The translations under genes and the position numbers were made by a program. Positions 1-11,039 of a stretch of DNA of 64,000 nt are shown in pieces. Position 1 is the first letter of the stretch, and every line of letters starts with the position of its first letter. Below the pieces are notes generated by a model, which saw nothing but the letters and a program-made list of their open reading frames with translations, made no database searches and was not told the DNA's origin. The stretch comes from Dittrichia graveolens (taxonomy: Eukaryota > Streptophyta > Magnoliopsida > Asterales > Asteraceae): the NCBI GenBank assembly GCA_038502395.1, contig JARJIL010000003.1, positions 2,790,001 through 2,854,000 on the forward strand, read 5' to 3'.

Positions 1-2527
1 TAAGGCCGAGATGTGTAAATATATTTGCAATCATTCAGTTCATTCTGCCAAAAAAACGACATGTTAGAAACTTCTCATAAACAAACAGTCAAATAGTCGA
101 TAAACAAGAACAAATGTAAAACCACTTGCAACCTGAAGATCCTTGAACTGTTTCGTTAAGGCCAAATTGTCTTCATTTGCCTCTTGAAGCTCAGAAAGAC
201 GATCGGATGCCAGTATCTACATTAATTAGAAAGTTAAAGACAATTTCTAGATAAGGAGGTAAGCTGATACCTTGAGCAGTTACAAATCCAGGGCCCCTGA
301 ATAAGTAGAGATTACTTCCCAATGCGATTTCTTTCAAATTCATTAATATTTCTCAATGCGTTTTTCTTTCAAATTCATTAATATTTCATGTACTAGTTCT
401 TGAATACACATCTTGGTAGAATATTCATATGATATTTTCTCAAATTTTGCGTGTATGACACATGTTTCTTCAATGTCTCCAATACGTTTTGTGCAGACAC
501 AAAAGAAGAGAATAAACTATAAAAGTAAAATAGAAACCTTTGCTTCCTCTATGGAGTCTCTTAAATCACGTGATCCCATGGTCTTATCTACGGTACTTTC
601 AGGTGAAATACTTCCATTAATAGCAAATGGAACCGGAGACGGCACACCAGAAAGTCGGTCTTTTTGCATCTTTAAATTTACGAGTTTTCTTCTACTTTCT
701 TCAAGTTCTGCCATGCTATCCTCCAGGTCACCTTACAAGCATGAACATACAAAATAATAAATTCTCAAATCATATTACACTTTTTTTAGGAAAGGGAAGC
801 TAATAACAATGTAATGAAACCTGCAATCTTTTTAATCTCAGACTGATCCACAGAATGGGTGTGGCTATAACTCTGAATCATATCAGCATATTCTTTATGC
901 TTAACATGGAGAGCTTCAATAACTAAATGTAAATTATTAACTTCCTCTTTCATCAAGTCATCAATCTTATAAGATTGAATAATTGCATCTAAAACATATC
1001 AATGTCAATCATCAGTAGGCGTTCATGATAATAAATGAGTAAAAAAAAGGTTAACCTCAAAATAAGGCCAACACTGACCTTCTGTATTATCATGGAAAGA
1101 TGGATCAATGCTTTCAAATTTAGCCATCAGCATTTCTATAGTCTCTTCTGTTAATTTCATCAACTTCAGAGTAGATGAATGCCGCAAAGCAAGTCCTTCT
1201 TTAATATATTCAAGACGTTCTTCACTTCCATTTCTTTCAATGCAATCCAACTGCAAGAGTCTACAAAGGAATATTTCCTCCGCAGGACCCGATGGGATTG
1301 AACCTATGCAGGTAAGTTTGTTTAGGTGGAGGTAATAATCGGATAATTTTAACTGTTAAATAAGATAAAATATTTTACAAACCTCGAGAAGAATCTGCAC
1401 GTTCCAATGCTTCCAAGGCACTTTGACCTGCCCCGGCTCGTGCTCCAAGAAGAATTAAGTCATCATCCAACTAGAAAACGTTTTCAAATAATAACTAGTA
1501 AGAACCGTAAATTGTAAAGGAAAAATGAACTGTGTAAGTTACCTGATTCCATAGTTGACTAATAGTAATCAGGAAGTCATCATAAGAAGTTTGACCCTGT
1601 TTTAATTCCTTAATTTTATCTTCCAGATCATGTAACTCTTGCTTCTGGACATCTAACTGCTGGACAAGTTTCTGATTTTGATACTGAAGCACAGTCGCAT
1701 CAACCTACCATAGCAAAAGGAACTTCAGGAATCTATCCAAATGTCGATTGTTCATGTGTATTAGTTGATGTGAACAATAAGATCGCAAGGTAAGCACTTT
1801 TCATTATTAATATGAATACTATAATTTGTCATATTGAGATTTAACTCTTATTTCAAAAGGCACATTCCAATCCATGTAGAACCTTATTGCACTCAATCTT
1901 AAACTCAAACTGGAAACAGAAAATATTAATCCAAAACAAGAAAGAGGCCTGAGATCTTCAACCTTCTTTAACTTATCATTTCTACAGCAATCTTCATGTA
2001 TGTTGTTTGTAAATTACACATGCAAGACCCATACAATAGCATGAAACTTTATATTGAGCACTACTTTTAAGCCAAACCCACATTTTCACACTAACATCTA
2101 ATCAAGAACCTTGAACCCACACTTCCAATCTCAACTTGGAATTGAAAACAATTTACAAAATCATGAACCTATCAGCAAAGGAGAGCCGAAATCGTTAATC
2201 TTTAGCTCATCTAACTTTACGATTTCTACCAATGACATTGTACAGAAAACCCAATTCCCAAACCATAATGTGAAACCCTAATTTCGGTCTTACAGAAAAA
2301 ACCCAAAACAAAATGGTAACCTAATTCATTGAAGATGATGAATCCTAGTGAACATGCGAATGTGTCAAGCTGCTAATAGATAAAAAGAGAACAGATAGGC
2401 AAAATAAACATGAAATAAAAAAACTTACAGTGCCGTTTTCCGGAGAAGGATTAGGGTGACGTGCCATGTCGGAGTTGTTCAGATGAGGACGCTTTTTCTC
2501 AGGCTCATCTGAATCAGAAGTTTCCAT
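1..2527 (-). CDS. HUB2: HUB2-like E3 ubiquitin ligase (H2B monoubiquitination), 5' eight exons, 3' end outside window
   Basis: Members of this family (BRE1/HUB) monoubiquitinate histone H2B in the nucleus, working with HUB1 and a UBC1/2-type E2. Exons on the minus strand, all with GT..AG borders and consistent phase, are 2527-2429, 1704-1543, 1470-1383, 1303-1079, 988-821, 731-538, 216-133 and 44-1 (cut). They join to about 354 residues beginning METSDSDEPEKKRPHL. Recognisable family stretches are VLQYQNQKLVQQL, the LDDDLILLGARAGA block, EGLALRHSST, DLMKEEVNNL, LEESRRKLVNLKMQKD and CKYIYTSRPY. They follow the Arabidopsis HUB2 order and resemble HUB2 more than HUB1, judged from memory of the family. 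The visible part is the coiled-coil N-terminal region. The C-terminal RING would lie left of the window, since the family is about 880 residues. The start is the first ATG in the only exon that fits the family N-terminus. No break is seen. Confidence 0.92.
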
Positions 2528-2987
2528 ATTACGCCGCTTGTAAACAACCGTCAGCCACCATCACCTATTACACCGTCCGATCGCCGGTGAGGGGTGTGTG
2601 AGTCGCGGAGAGTGTGTCTGAGAAGTAGGAATTACGGGACCAAAAGACCGACCAGAGTTCTCTTGCGCTTCCGTGGGTTAGCCGTAGTCTAATTATTAGA
2701 TGATTAATCTAACATCTGAAATACGAAAAAAAATTTATGGGTGAAAAAATCTTTAAAAAGAAAAAGAAAATACATCAAATGTTATATTTTATGTAATTGC
2801 AAGTAATTTTAGGTGACTAAAATCCGGTACAAATTAACTAGACAAGTGGCTTGAATCGAAATCGGACCAAGTACCGGCTATATCTGTATTATTGTATGTA
2901 GTCATAAAATTATTACTTTTAGTTGAGCTAAAAATCGGTCTTTAAATCTATCCGGTTTAAAACCTAAAGAAACCAATAAAACTATTA
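2528..2987. other. HUB2 upstream region
   Basis: This is the presumed promoter and 5' UTR of the HUB2-like gene, transcribed leftward. It is relatively GC-rich near 2530-2690 and AT-rich beyond. I see no clear TATA box and no other gene. Confidence 0.4.
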
Positions 2988-3427
2988 GGGGGTGTTTAGT
3001 AGAGAGAAAAGAAATTGGGATAAATGAAAATGGAATTAGGAAAGAAATGGAAATGGAAATGGGGAGAAATAGAAATATGTGTAGAATTGGAATTGATTTC
3101 CTTGTTTGGTATCAGAAAAGAAATGAAACAGAGAAATGGTGGCTCAAGTTGCCGGACAGCGGATGCGGCATTGGGCTCCTTGCCGGACGTCGACGATGAT
3201 GATTAGAATGTCAAAAACACATCACAACCGGACATCGACAATGATGAGTAGACATTGGTTGTTATTTCTCTCCATTTCTCTACAATTTGAAGAGAAATGA
3301 AAATACAAAAGAAGGAGAGAAATGGAAATGGATGGAGAAACCATTTCTCCTCCCAAAACTATAATCATTTCTCCTAAACAAGAGAAACCAATTCTTCTCA
3401 TTTCTTTTCTCTCTACCAAACACACCC
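2988..3427. mobile_element. Tourist-type (PIF/Harbinger) MITE
   Basis: The 440 bp element has terminal inverted repeats. The left end reads GGGGGTGTTTAGTAGAGAG, and the right end read in reverse complement is GGGTGTGTTTGGTAGAGAG, each followed by AAAAGAAAT. It is flanked by a TTA target duplication (2985-2987 and 3428-3430), the hallmark of PIF/Harbinger insertion. It has no transposase, so it is non-autonomous. The interior is purine-rich (GAAATGGAAATGG type) with a small GC-rich core at 3140-3240. The ORFs inside are compositional. Confidence 0.85.
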
Positions 3428-3664
3428 TTATAACCAAATGACATGTCCATTGTAAAAAAAATAAAGTTAAATCCATACACAATAGTAAACATGATGCTTT
3501 ATAAATTAGGCTTAAATAAACAACATTGTTCTTCTAAAAAGATACGATAAAACATAAAATACTTCACAATCGTGTTTCCATTTTTTTTAAAAGAACAGTC
3601 AAAGAGATGATAAAATACTTGGAAACTCACTTGATTTATTCCTATATATACTCATATAAATATA

Positions 3665-4100
3665 CTAGTTTGGTACCCGCGTAATGCGACGACAACAATC
3701 AAAGAAGTGTAATGGTGAATACTTATGATGATGAGGACGGAGGAGGCAATGACGCTTACGAATGAAACTTGAATGTTATAGTAACTTTGAAATAATTTAA
3801 ATAGTATTATTCATCAAATTTATGTTATATGAAAGTTTTAATTTAATAGTGTAGTAATATAGTTTATACACGTTTACTTAAAAAATTTGAAATGGGTGTT
3901 TTTAGAGAAAAATAAATTATAATTCATCGTAATCAAAACCTTTTATTTGTTAAATGAGATGAGATGAAAGGTTTATTAAATTAATAAATGAGATTAATGT
4001 AAATAAAATTAAGGGTGGAGATTTAGTTTTGATTGAAAAATTAATAACTCTTAATTTTTAAATGAGAGAAAGTGTTGTATGTTTAATATAGTAGTTTAGA
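3665..4100 (-). mobile_element. Short non-autonomous Helitron
   Basis: Read on the minus strand, the element begins TCTAAACTACTATATTAAAC (at 4100) and ends with a GC-rich hairpin containing GCGGGTACC followed by CTAG (at 3665). It is flanked by A on the 5' side and T on the 3' side, the expected Helitron AT target. At 436 bp it has no coding capacity. The interior is AT-rich. Confidence 0.72.
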
Positions 4101-4136
4101 TAATCCTTCAAATATATATAAATATATATATATATA

Positions 4137-5338
4137 GGGTGAGAATCTACTAAAAAGAAAATTAAGGTAAAAAAAGTAAGAAGAATTTTCGGCATTAAAT
4201 TTGTTAGATCATATCTCTAAAAACGTGGGGTTTTTTCTTTTTCTTTTAATTATAAAATGTCAAATTAAGGGCATAATTGTAATTTGAAAATACATATAAC
4301 TCCTGTTTTATTTTATGGCTCAAATTCAAAAGTAAGAAAACCAACTCTTTTTTTTTGAAAAATGATGCATCGTGAATGTCAAAAAACCGATGCACAATTT
4401 TGACACACCTTCTGAGATAAACAAGAACATAATGCAGATCAAGATCAAGTTTTTCTAAGCATATATCATACTAAATCAAACATTCATACCCACTTAAACC
4501 CAAAATAACATTTACAAACTAATTCACAATCACTACCAAGAATCTGATGCACAATTCACCGTTGTAAAATTTGATATGGTGTATAAAACACACATACCCA
4601 GATTCTATAACAAATGCACAAAACAACAAATAACTGATGAATAAGCATCAGAAAACTGATAAATAACATATTCAACAAATATCAAATTCAATAACACGAT
4701 ATGATGCACAACGACCATCAAAAACTCAATCCAAATCTAGAAAATCTAAACGGCATCTTCGAGAAGTCGAGCCTTTCAACCACAAAAATCAACATTGAAC
4801 TCAAACCTTCGATGGAAATGATGACGACAATCACTGATTCTCACTATTCACAGCGAAGAAGGCGGCGGCGCAGGGATGGTGGATGAAGGCAGAGAGATCC
4901 ACGCCGACAGAGGAGCCCAATTCCGACGACGACAGAGGAGTCGACGGTGGCGAACACAAAGATAGGGGCGGCAGCACACACGGTGAAGGACACTCGCCAT
5001 AGAATAAGACCACCGTAAAAGAAAAAAGAAACGTCGGTGCAAACCGTTGTTGCGTCTCTCTCTCCGGCCTCTATCTCACAAACCATTGTTGCGTCTCTCT
5101 CTCTGGTCTCGAAGGTCGATCTCTGGTCTTGAAGATCGATCTCCACCGTCTCTGGTCTCGGTGGGTAGTTGAGAGAGTCGGAAGGGGGGCTTCATTTAGA
5201 TTTTTATTAAGGAGAATGTGAAAGACAGGAGAGAGAAGAAAAACTATCAAATACATAATATACCTTTTTGTTAGTTATGTCACATGTCACCGTCACAATT
5301 TTCCTAACTCCTTTTACATTAACATTTTTTTTATTTGA

Positions 5339-5345
<7 letters not shown>
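4137..5345. mobile_element. TA-microsatellite-flanked repeat element with GC-rich core
   Basis: The segment lies between two TA tracts (4119-4135 and 5342-5378). Its ends are weakly inverted: ATAGGGTGAGAATC on the left and ATAGGGTTCAAAT on the right in reverse complement. The interior is AT-rich except for 4850-5170, which is GC-rich with CTCTCTCTGG-type repeats and looks like a piece of gene or 5' UTR carried inside. Overlapping ORFs there in several frames match no family I recognise, so none is called. The class is uncertain. Confidence 0.45.

Positions 5346-5378
<33 letters not shown>
5342..5378. repeat. (TA)n microsatellite
   Basis: A pure TA dinucleotide run at the right end of the preceding element. 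Confidence 0.9.
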
Positions 5379-5384
<6 letters not shown>

Positions 5385-6347
5385 TTTATTATAGTTTATG
5401 ATATGATTTAATAGACGGAGAAAAAAAAATTCATGTGTTTCAACTTTCATTAGGCATAACGATTAAGTGAAAGAATTACATTGAGCATCACAAATATCAA
5501 ACTATTATTTTAATCGATTTATTTGAATTTTTCAATGATAAAGAATTCTGCTTACATGTATTGATAATAAACTTATTAGTTATTTTGTCAATTTTTTGTT
5601 ATACTTAAAACCTGTGATTGATCACACAGTGTAAAACAAAACTCATCGACGAGAATTTTTAGTTGTCAAAGGGCACTACCACTAATGAAATATAGTATTT
5701 AAGTAACATAACATAAATAGTAAATATTGTGAGATTATTTATTATAAAATATGAAAAAATTTGGTTTTCTAGGAAAGATTATATATGTCTAACCATAGCC
5801 TTTATATTCGCACATAATTCTAACATAACATATTTACTCTAATTTGTTTGGAATTAAAAAAAAAAGTTAAATCACTAAATAGTTGATATAATCGACCAAA
5901 TGAATTCATGTGTACTTTATAATGAAACCTTCATGACGGTTTACTTTGAGAGATGTCACAAGAGATTAATGATATAAAAATGGACAAAATTTTACATAAA
6001 ATTTGACAAATTAATATTAATCTAAGAGCGAGAGTAATAGGTTGAAGTTCTACGTTGTATACAAGTTATATACTAATAATATAACATTAAGATTATGAAT
6101 GTTATTATTGATATTGAATGATTATAGGGGAGTAGAAGAAAGATAGGTTATCATATTTTAAGTTCCAAAGGAATTAAACGTGACCAACTTAAAGTAAAGA
6201 TGTGCGGTAGAAAAACTTGAAACAAATAGTTTAATCAATTACGTTGATTGGAGAGAGGCAGGCACCCTTTGGAGCCCTGCTAGCTCCGCCCCTGAACGAT
6301 ACCTTGTGTTCGCACATAGACAAAAAACCACATTGTGTGGGCTAAAG
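5379..6347. other. AT-rich intergenic stretch
   Basis: No gene, RNA or clear element is recognised. Only the last 8 bases matter, because they form the left target duplication of the next MITE. Confidence 0.5.
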
Positions 6348-7164
6348 TAGGGGTGTTCAAAAATATCCATATCCGATCCGAAATCAGAATACCTGAAAAA
6401 TCCGATCCGAAATTATCCGAAAATTCGGATATCCGGATTTTCGGATTCGGATAGTATTTTTCCACAATTTCGGATATCCGAAATATATATATTTTTTATT
6501 TTTTTAAATAACAAATATATAATATAAAAAAAATCCCTAGATGTATAAAACTCCAAATCGATATCATATATACTTGATGATCTAGTTTCTACATCGATCG
6601 ATCGATTGATCTTGTTATTATATGTTTATTTTAGATACATTCAGACCAATTTTTTATATCTCTGTTTTTGCTCTTCTTCATCTAGAGATGATTGATTTCC
6701 AATCCTTAATTTCCCATCGTTAATTATATTCTATATATTACTTCAAGTTAAAGAATAATTAATTAAATCGATTGTACATATATATAGTATAATTTAGTTG
6801 ATGATCTAATTATATGAAAGGTAGTTAATTAGTTTGTAAAAGTAGTTCTAGTTTAAAAAAATAAATTAGCTTTTGAAAGAATTGAATGAAGTTTGTAAAA
6901 GTAGTTATAGTTCTAATTAAATTAATATTTAGGACATGTAATCTTAGTATTAAATTTTCGGGAGGAGCTTTAACCAGGGAAAACTTTTTGTAAAAAAAAA
7001 ACTTAGTATTACATTTCGGATATTTCGGATTATCTGATATCCGAATCCGAAATTTCGGATATCCAAAATTTCGGATTCTGATAGCAAAATGCACTATCCG
7101 AAAATTTCGGATATCCGAAATTCGGATATCCGAAAATCCGGATATCCGAAAATGAACACCCCTA
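6348..7164. mobile_element. hAT-type MITE, copy 1 (ATATCCGGAT-rich arms)
   Basis: The 817 bp element starts TAGGGGTGTTCA and ends TGAACACCCCTA. It is flanked by the 8 bp duplication GGCTAAAG (6340-6347) and GGCTGAAG (7165-7172, one change). An 8 bp duplication plus TAGGG-type termini indicate hAT. Both arms (about 6360-6480 and 7010-7150) are packed with short palindromes of the GGATATCCGAAA type. The middle is AT-rich and non-coding. The same family recurs in opposite orientation at 39401-40186. Confidence 0.88.
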
Positions 7165-7302
7165 GGCTGAAGGGTATCCATGCTTGTGTCCTACTAGTCA
7201 TCTTTAATCTATTGATATCCGAAAATCCGGATATCCGAAAATGAACACCCCTAGGCTAAAGGGTATCCATGCTTGTGTCCTACTAGTCATCTTTAATCTA
7301 TT
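7125..7302. repeat. 89 bp tandem duplication across the MITE end
   Basis: Positions 7125-7213 are repeated almost exactly at 7214-7302. The unit contains the last 40 bases of the hAT MITE, its right target duplication and about 40 bases of flank. The second copy keeps GGCTAAAG, identical to the left target site. The first copy has one change. Confidence 0.93.
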
Positions 7303-8311
7303 AAGCAGATTGTAAATTTTTCACTAGTCTAGTCTTTTTATTTATTAAAGATCGAAAATGTAGTTTAACATAATGAATAAATTCACTTTTATTAATATCA
7401 TATTCACCATTTGAGTGCAGCATCAAAGCCAATGCAACAAGTCATTTCTATCCATATCATATCACTCACTATTTCGAAAATTTTGATACATTAAAGTGTA
7501 AGTTTGAAATACATACAATTCAAATTTAGAAACTTTTTGAAAATTTTGCCCAAAAATATTCACATATTTTGATAAACCTACTAATATAATCAATTTTTTT
7601 TTCAAAAACCTACTTTTTTAATCAGTTACTAGATTAATTGTCTGTGTAATACTCGGGTTATTTTAAAAATGATAAATACTAAATATTAATAAAAGATGTT
7701 AGATAATTATAAAACGCGAAAGAAATTTGAATGGTATCCTTAGAACGGAAGGAATTAGTTTCATTCTAGAAATATAATTCATAGAACCAACATTTTTGCC
7801 AGGCATGACCCTTGAGAACCAAGTCTAAGAACGTGCAACATTGTGCCATCGCATCGGTTGCTTCGTGAATTGGAGACCAACTTGGAGGTCATGAATGAGA
7901 CACACAGGTTTACATACTTTTAAATAAAAGACTAATTTGAATCAAAGTTATTATATGATCATAGTCATTCATGTTTTAATTATACAATTTTGACCATTTA
8001 TTTTTTTCAGAATTAAGGAATTCAATTTTAACTTTGAAGTTTGACTCGTGCATAATTTTAATAGATTAGATGTAAGCTAATTGATACAGTGAATTTAATA
8101 AGATATGTAGGTTAAATGTAAGCTAATAGATATATGTGAATTTAATAAGCTAGATACGTAGCTATAAAGATTTTTATATATAAATGAGTTATTAATTTTA
8201 TTATATAATTTTTATTTAGTTATATATGATAAAATAAATAAAAAATTGTAATATATTTACGTTATTTTTTAAATTTAAGTAAAAAAATTAATTAATAATT
8301 ATATTATAAGA
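7303..8311. other. AT-rich intergenic stretch with repeat relics
   Basis: No gene is seen. Around 7620-7740 is a block (TCTGTGTAATACTCGGG, then AATTATAAAAC) that recurs near 24610, 41470 and 55630. It is probably a decayed Helitron-like repeat. Confidence 0.4.
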
Positions 8312-8560
8312 AGAATATTCAATATAGTCCATAATTGACTCATAGTCCTAAAGGACTAATTTTAACCTTTGGATCAATTTCATCAATGATCCAGAATTCC
8401 AGATTAAATTTTAAAAATTTGGGCTGAGTGACATTTTCGGATTTTTCGTAATTCACATGTGATGCTTTTACAAATCGCTTGTGATTGTATACTAAATCAC
8501 CTGTGATTCAATATTAAAATTTCAGGACTATGTTTTTTGAATGGACTTTATTGAACATAA
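8312..8560. repeat. Dispersed MITE-like repeat, copy 1
   Basis: The roughly 245 bp unit begins TTCAATATAGTCCAT and ends with the near inverted repeat of TTCAATAAAGTCCAT. It closely matches 38878-39120, and part of it recurs inverted near 25560-25660. It contains several TCACATGTGAT-type palindromes and no ORF. Target duplications are not clear. Confidence 0.6.
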
Positions 8561-9183
8561 CTCTATCTTATAATCTCTTGATTTAGAGTTATAACCCATC
8601 CTAATTTATAAATTTTATATTTACCCTTTATAACATTTCAAAATATCACATTTAACAAAAATTATTTTTTATATTAAAATATTTATAAACATTTTAAATT
8701 CTTTTTATTATAACTAATAAAGACTTGACTTTGTTGTCTTAATTGTAACAATAGTGATCAATGACTTGTACAAGAAATACAATCATGTATTTTCGTATCA
8801 TCATATAACGTTTCTTCCATCACGTCTGCCCTCAATCTCATATTGACACTTCCACCTCTATCGTGAGTGTTGACATCATCTGTCGTCATTTAAATTCTCA
8901 AATGATGATTTAAAGTAAATACCCGAAATATGTGTTTTTTGAAGAGCAGAGAAAGCAAACTTGTTTTGAATCAAAGCATATAAGAAGTGGCTTGTAGAAC
9001 ACCTTTTGTATTTTTTATAATTTAAAAGGCAATTAGTGCTCTTTGAGGAGAAGAGCTTGGGTTTGTTGTCGAACGAGATGGGGGGATTTTTTTTCATATT
9101 TTCTAATTATTTAATATTTTTAATAAATATTTAAATTTACTATTTTTAAAATAATATGTGTATTACACGAGCATCTAATTTAG
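8561..9183 (-). repeat. Dispersed AT-rich repeat family, copy R1 (Helitron-like?)
   Basis: In reverse complement this matches the repeats at 41060-41480, 41520-42200 and 55600-56190: a TACAAGTCATTGATCA block, TTGTTACAATTA, then AATTATAAAA. It ends near 9183 with GTGTATTACACGAGC and TTTAG before T, resembling a decayed Helitron 3' end. Non-coding. Confidence 0.45.
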
Positions 9184-9597
9184 TAATAATAATAATAATA
9201 ATAATATATAAATTACTAGTAGATTAAATAACGATGGGTAAATATGAAATAACTTAAAGGGTAAATTCCTCATTTTAATTGGCTTCCTTTAGTTTTAATT
9301 GGCTTAGGGATCAAAGTTGAAACAACATTCTAATATAGAGGCTGCGGTGTAATATGAAAACAAAAAAACCTTAACTTGTTACATACATCATATCAGAGAA
9401 AAGAAATTTATAATTTACTCTAAAACTTATTTGCAAATTACTGTGGGTTTAACTATTTTGTTGGTTAAAAAGATTAAATCCAACTATACACATGAAAGTT
9501 AAATATATTTTATGATTTTTATTTGAATGGTATTAAATAATAAACTCGTTAAATATATCACCACTAAATGGTGGAAGAGCCGGGTGTAAAGCTTGGC
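9184..9597. other. Intergenic, (AAT)n at 9186-9204
   Basis: A short AAT repeat followed by AT-rich sequence. No gene is seen. Confidence 0.5.
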
Positions 9598-10228
9598 CTA
9601 GGGTTGGGCATGGATCGGTTAAGACCTAAAACTGAACTATAACCGATAGTTTTGGCTATGTTTAATTCAAACACATCGGTTTCAGTTTCTTAATGGGAGG
9701 TTAATCAGTTAATGGGGCGGTTATGGGCCGTTTATCAATAAGAAAGTTGGAAATTGAAAATAAACTTGTGTAAAATGAACAAGAGATTAGTATAAGAAAT
9801 GAACAAAAGTACAAAACTTAACATAAAAATAAATAAGAAAACTTCACGTGAAACGAAAATAAATAAATGTGAGACGTCGTAGAATATATAATGGAAAAAG
9901 ATTATAAAACTTAAATATAATAACAAAAACTCCAAATCACGACACTCTAAGTACTTTTTTTTTAATTTTTATATACAATAAACCTTAATAAGCTTTCATG
10001 TTAGTATAGATAAATAATACAATAGTTACAAAATATTTTATTGGGGCGGTTCGGTTAATAATGGGGCAGTTTTTGTGATTAACTGTAACCGAACCGCCTT
10101 TATCGGTTAACCTAAATTTAGAAACTGAACCATCGATTTTGAAGTGGTTAAATTAGTTTGAATCGGTTTTGTCGGTTAAATCAGTTATGATTCGATTAAT
10201 CGGTTTCTGTAACTTGACCCACCCTCAA
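9598..10228. mobile_element. Possible hAT-like non-autonomous element (CGGTTAA-rich)
   Basis: Both ends carry inverted blocks of CGGTTAA and AACCGAT motifs. The left edge reads CTAGGGTTGGGC and the right edge GACCCACCCTCA, which fit degenerate inverted termini. No convincing target duplication was found, so the class and exact ends are tentative. The interior is AT-rich and non-coding. Confidence 0.45.
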
Positions 10229-11039
10229 GGCATGGTATGTACGCTTTTACCTTTTATAAGTCTCGTTCTTTAAAGGTTCACTAATGGTGATAGATTATAT
10301 GGGCTAGACATATGGGTCAAACAAATGGTTATTCACTTATGACTTACAATTGGACAAATAGAATAGAAAAAGAAAACAAATGATAACACTTTTTGTAACT
10401 TGATATATATGAATTATAATGTAAATCTATAATTATGTATTATTTCTTTTTGCATGCGTAATACTGTAATAGTATATATATATATATATATAACTATAAA
10501 TTATATACAAAATTCTCGGTTTAAGTTACGCCTTAAAAAACGTCGTGAACTCGCATGGCTTCTAAAGTTTAAGGTTTGATTATGTCAATACATCACACAT
10601 CATGTTATTTAGTACCTTGATCTTAATTAGCACCGAAGAGCTCCACAGTCACATATATTTTAATTGGTGATAATTTCTATCATTTCATGCATATCATTGT
10701 AAAACTTGTTAACTATGTCTATATACATATAAACTTTAAAATTACATTAATATTCTTGAACTTTTTAAATCTCAATTATATCCAAATATATAATTTAATT
10801 ATTATTATATCATTCAAAAATTAAAGACAAGTTTTCTCCAAATTCATTTGATACAATTCTGAATACCCTTGTATTTAGATCATGATAACTTCCTTTTCTC
10901 TTCGCAATTCACGACCTGGTGTTCTAAGTATAATTCTACAACCAAAATTTCAATTCGTTATTCTTGCAGATCGCATATGATAGCTAGACCGTGGAGGTCA
11001 CGTGGAGAGTGGCCTAGTGCAGATGCAATCCAAAACGTT
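10229..11039. other. AT-rich intergenic stretch
   Basis: Contains a TA run near 10471-10492. Nothing else is recognised until the LINE tail. Confidence 0.4.

Noticed and set aside
4844..5256. Overlapping minus-strand open frames of 60-100 codons
   Set aside because: They lie in the GC-rich, CT-repeat core of a transposon, overlap in three frames and show no domain.
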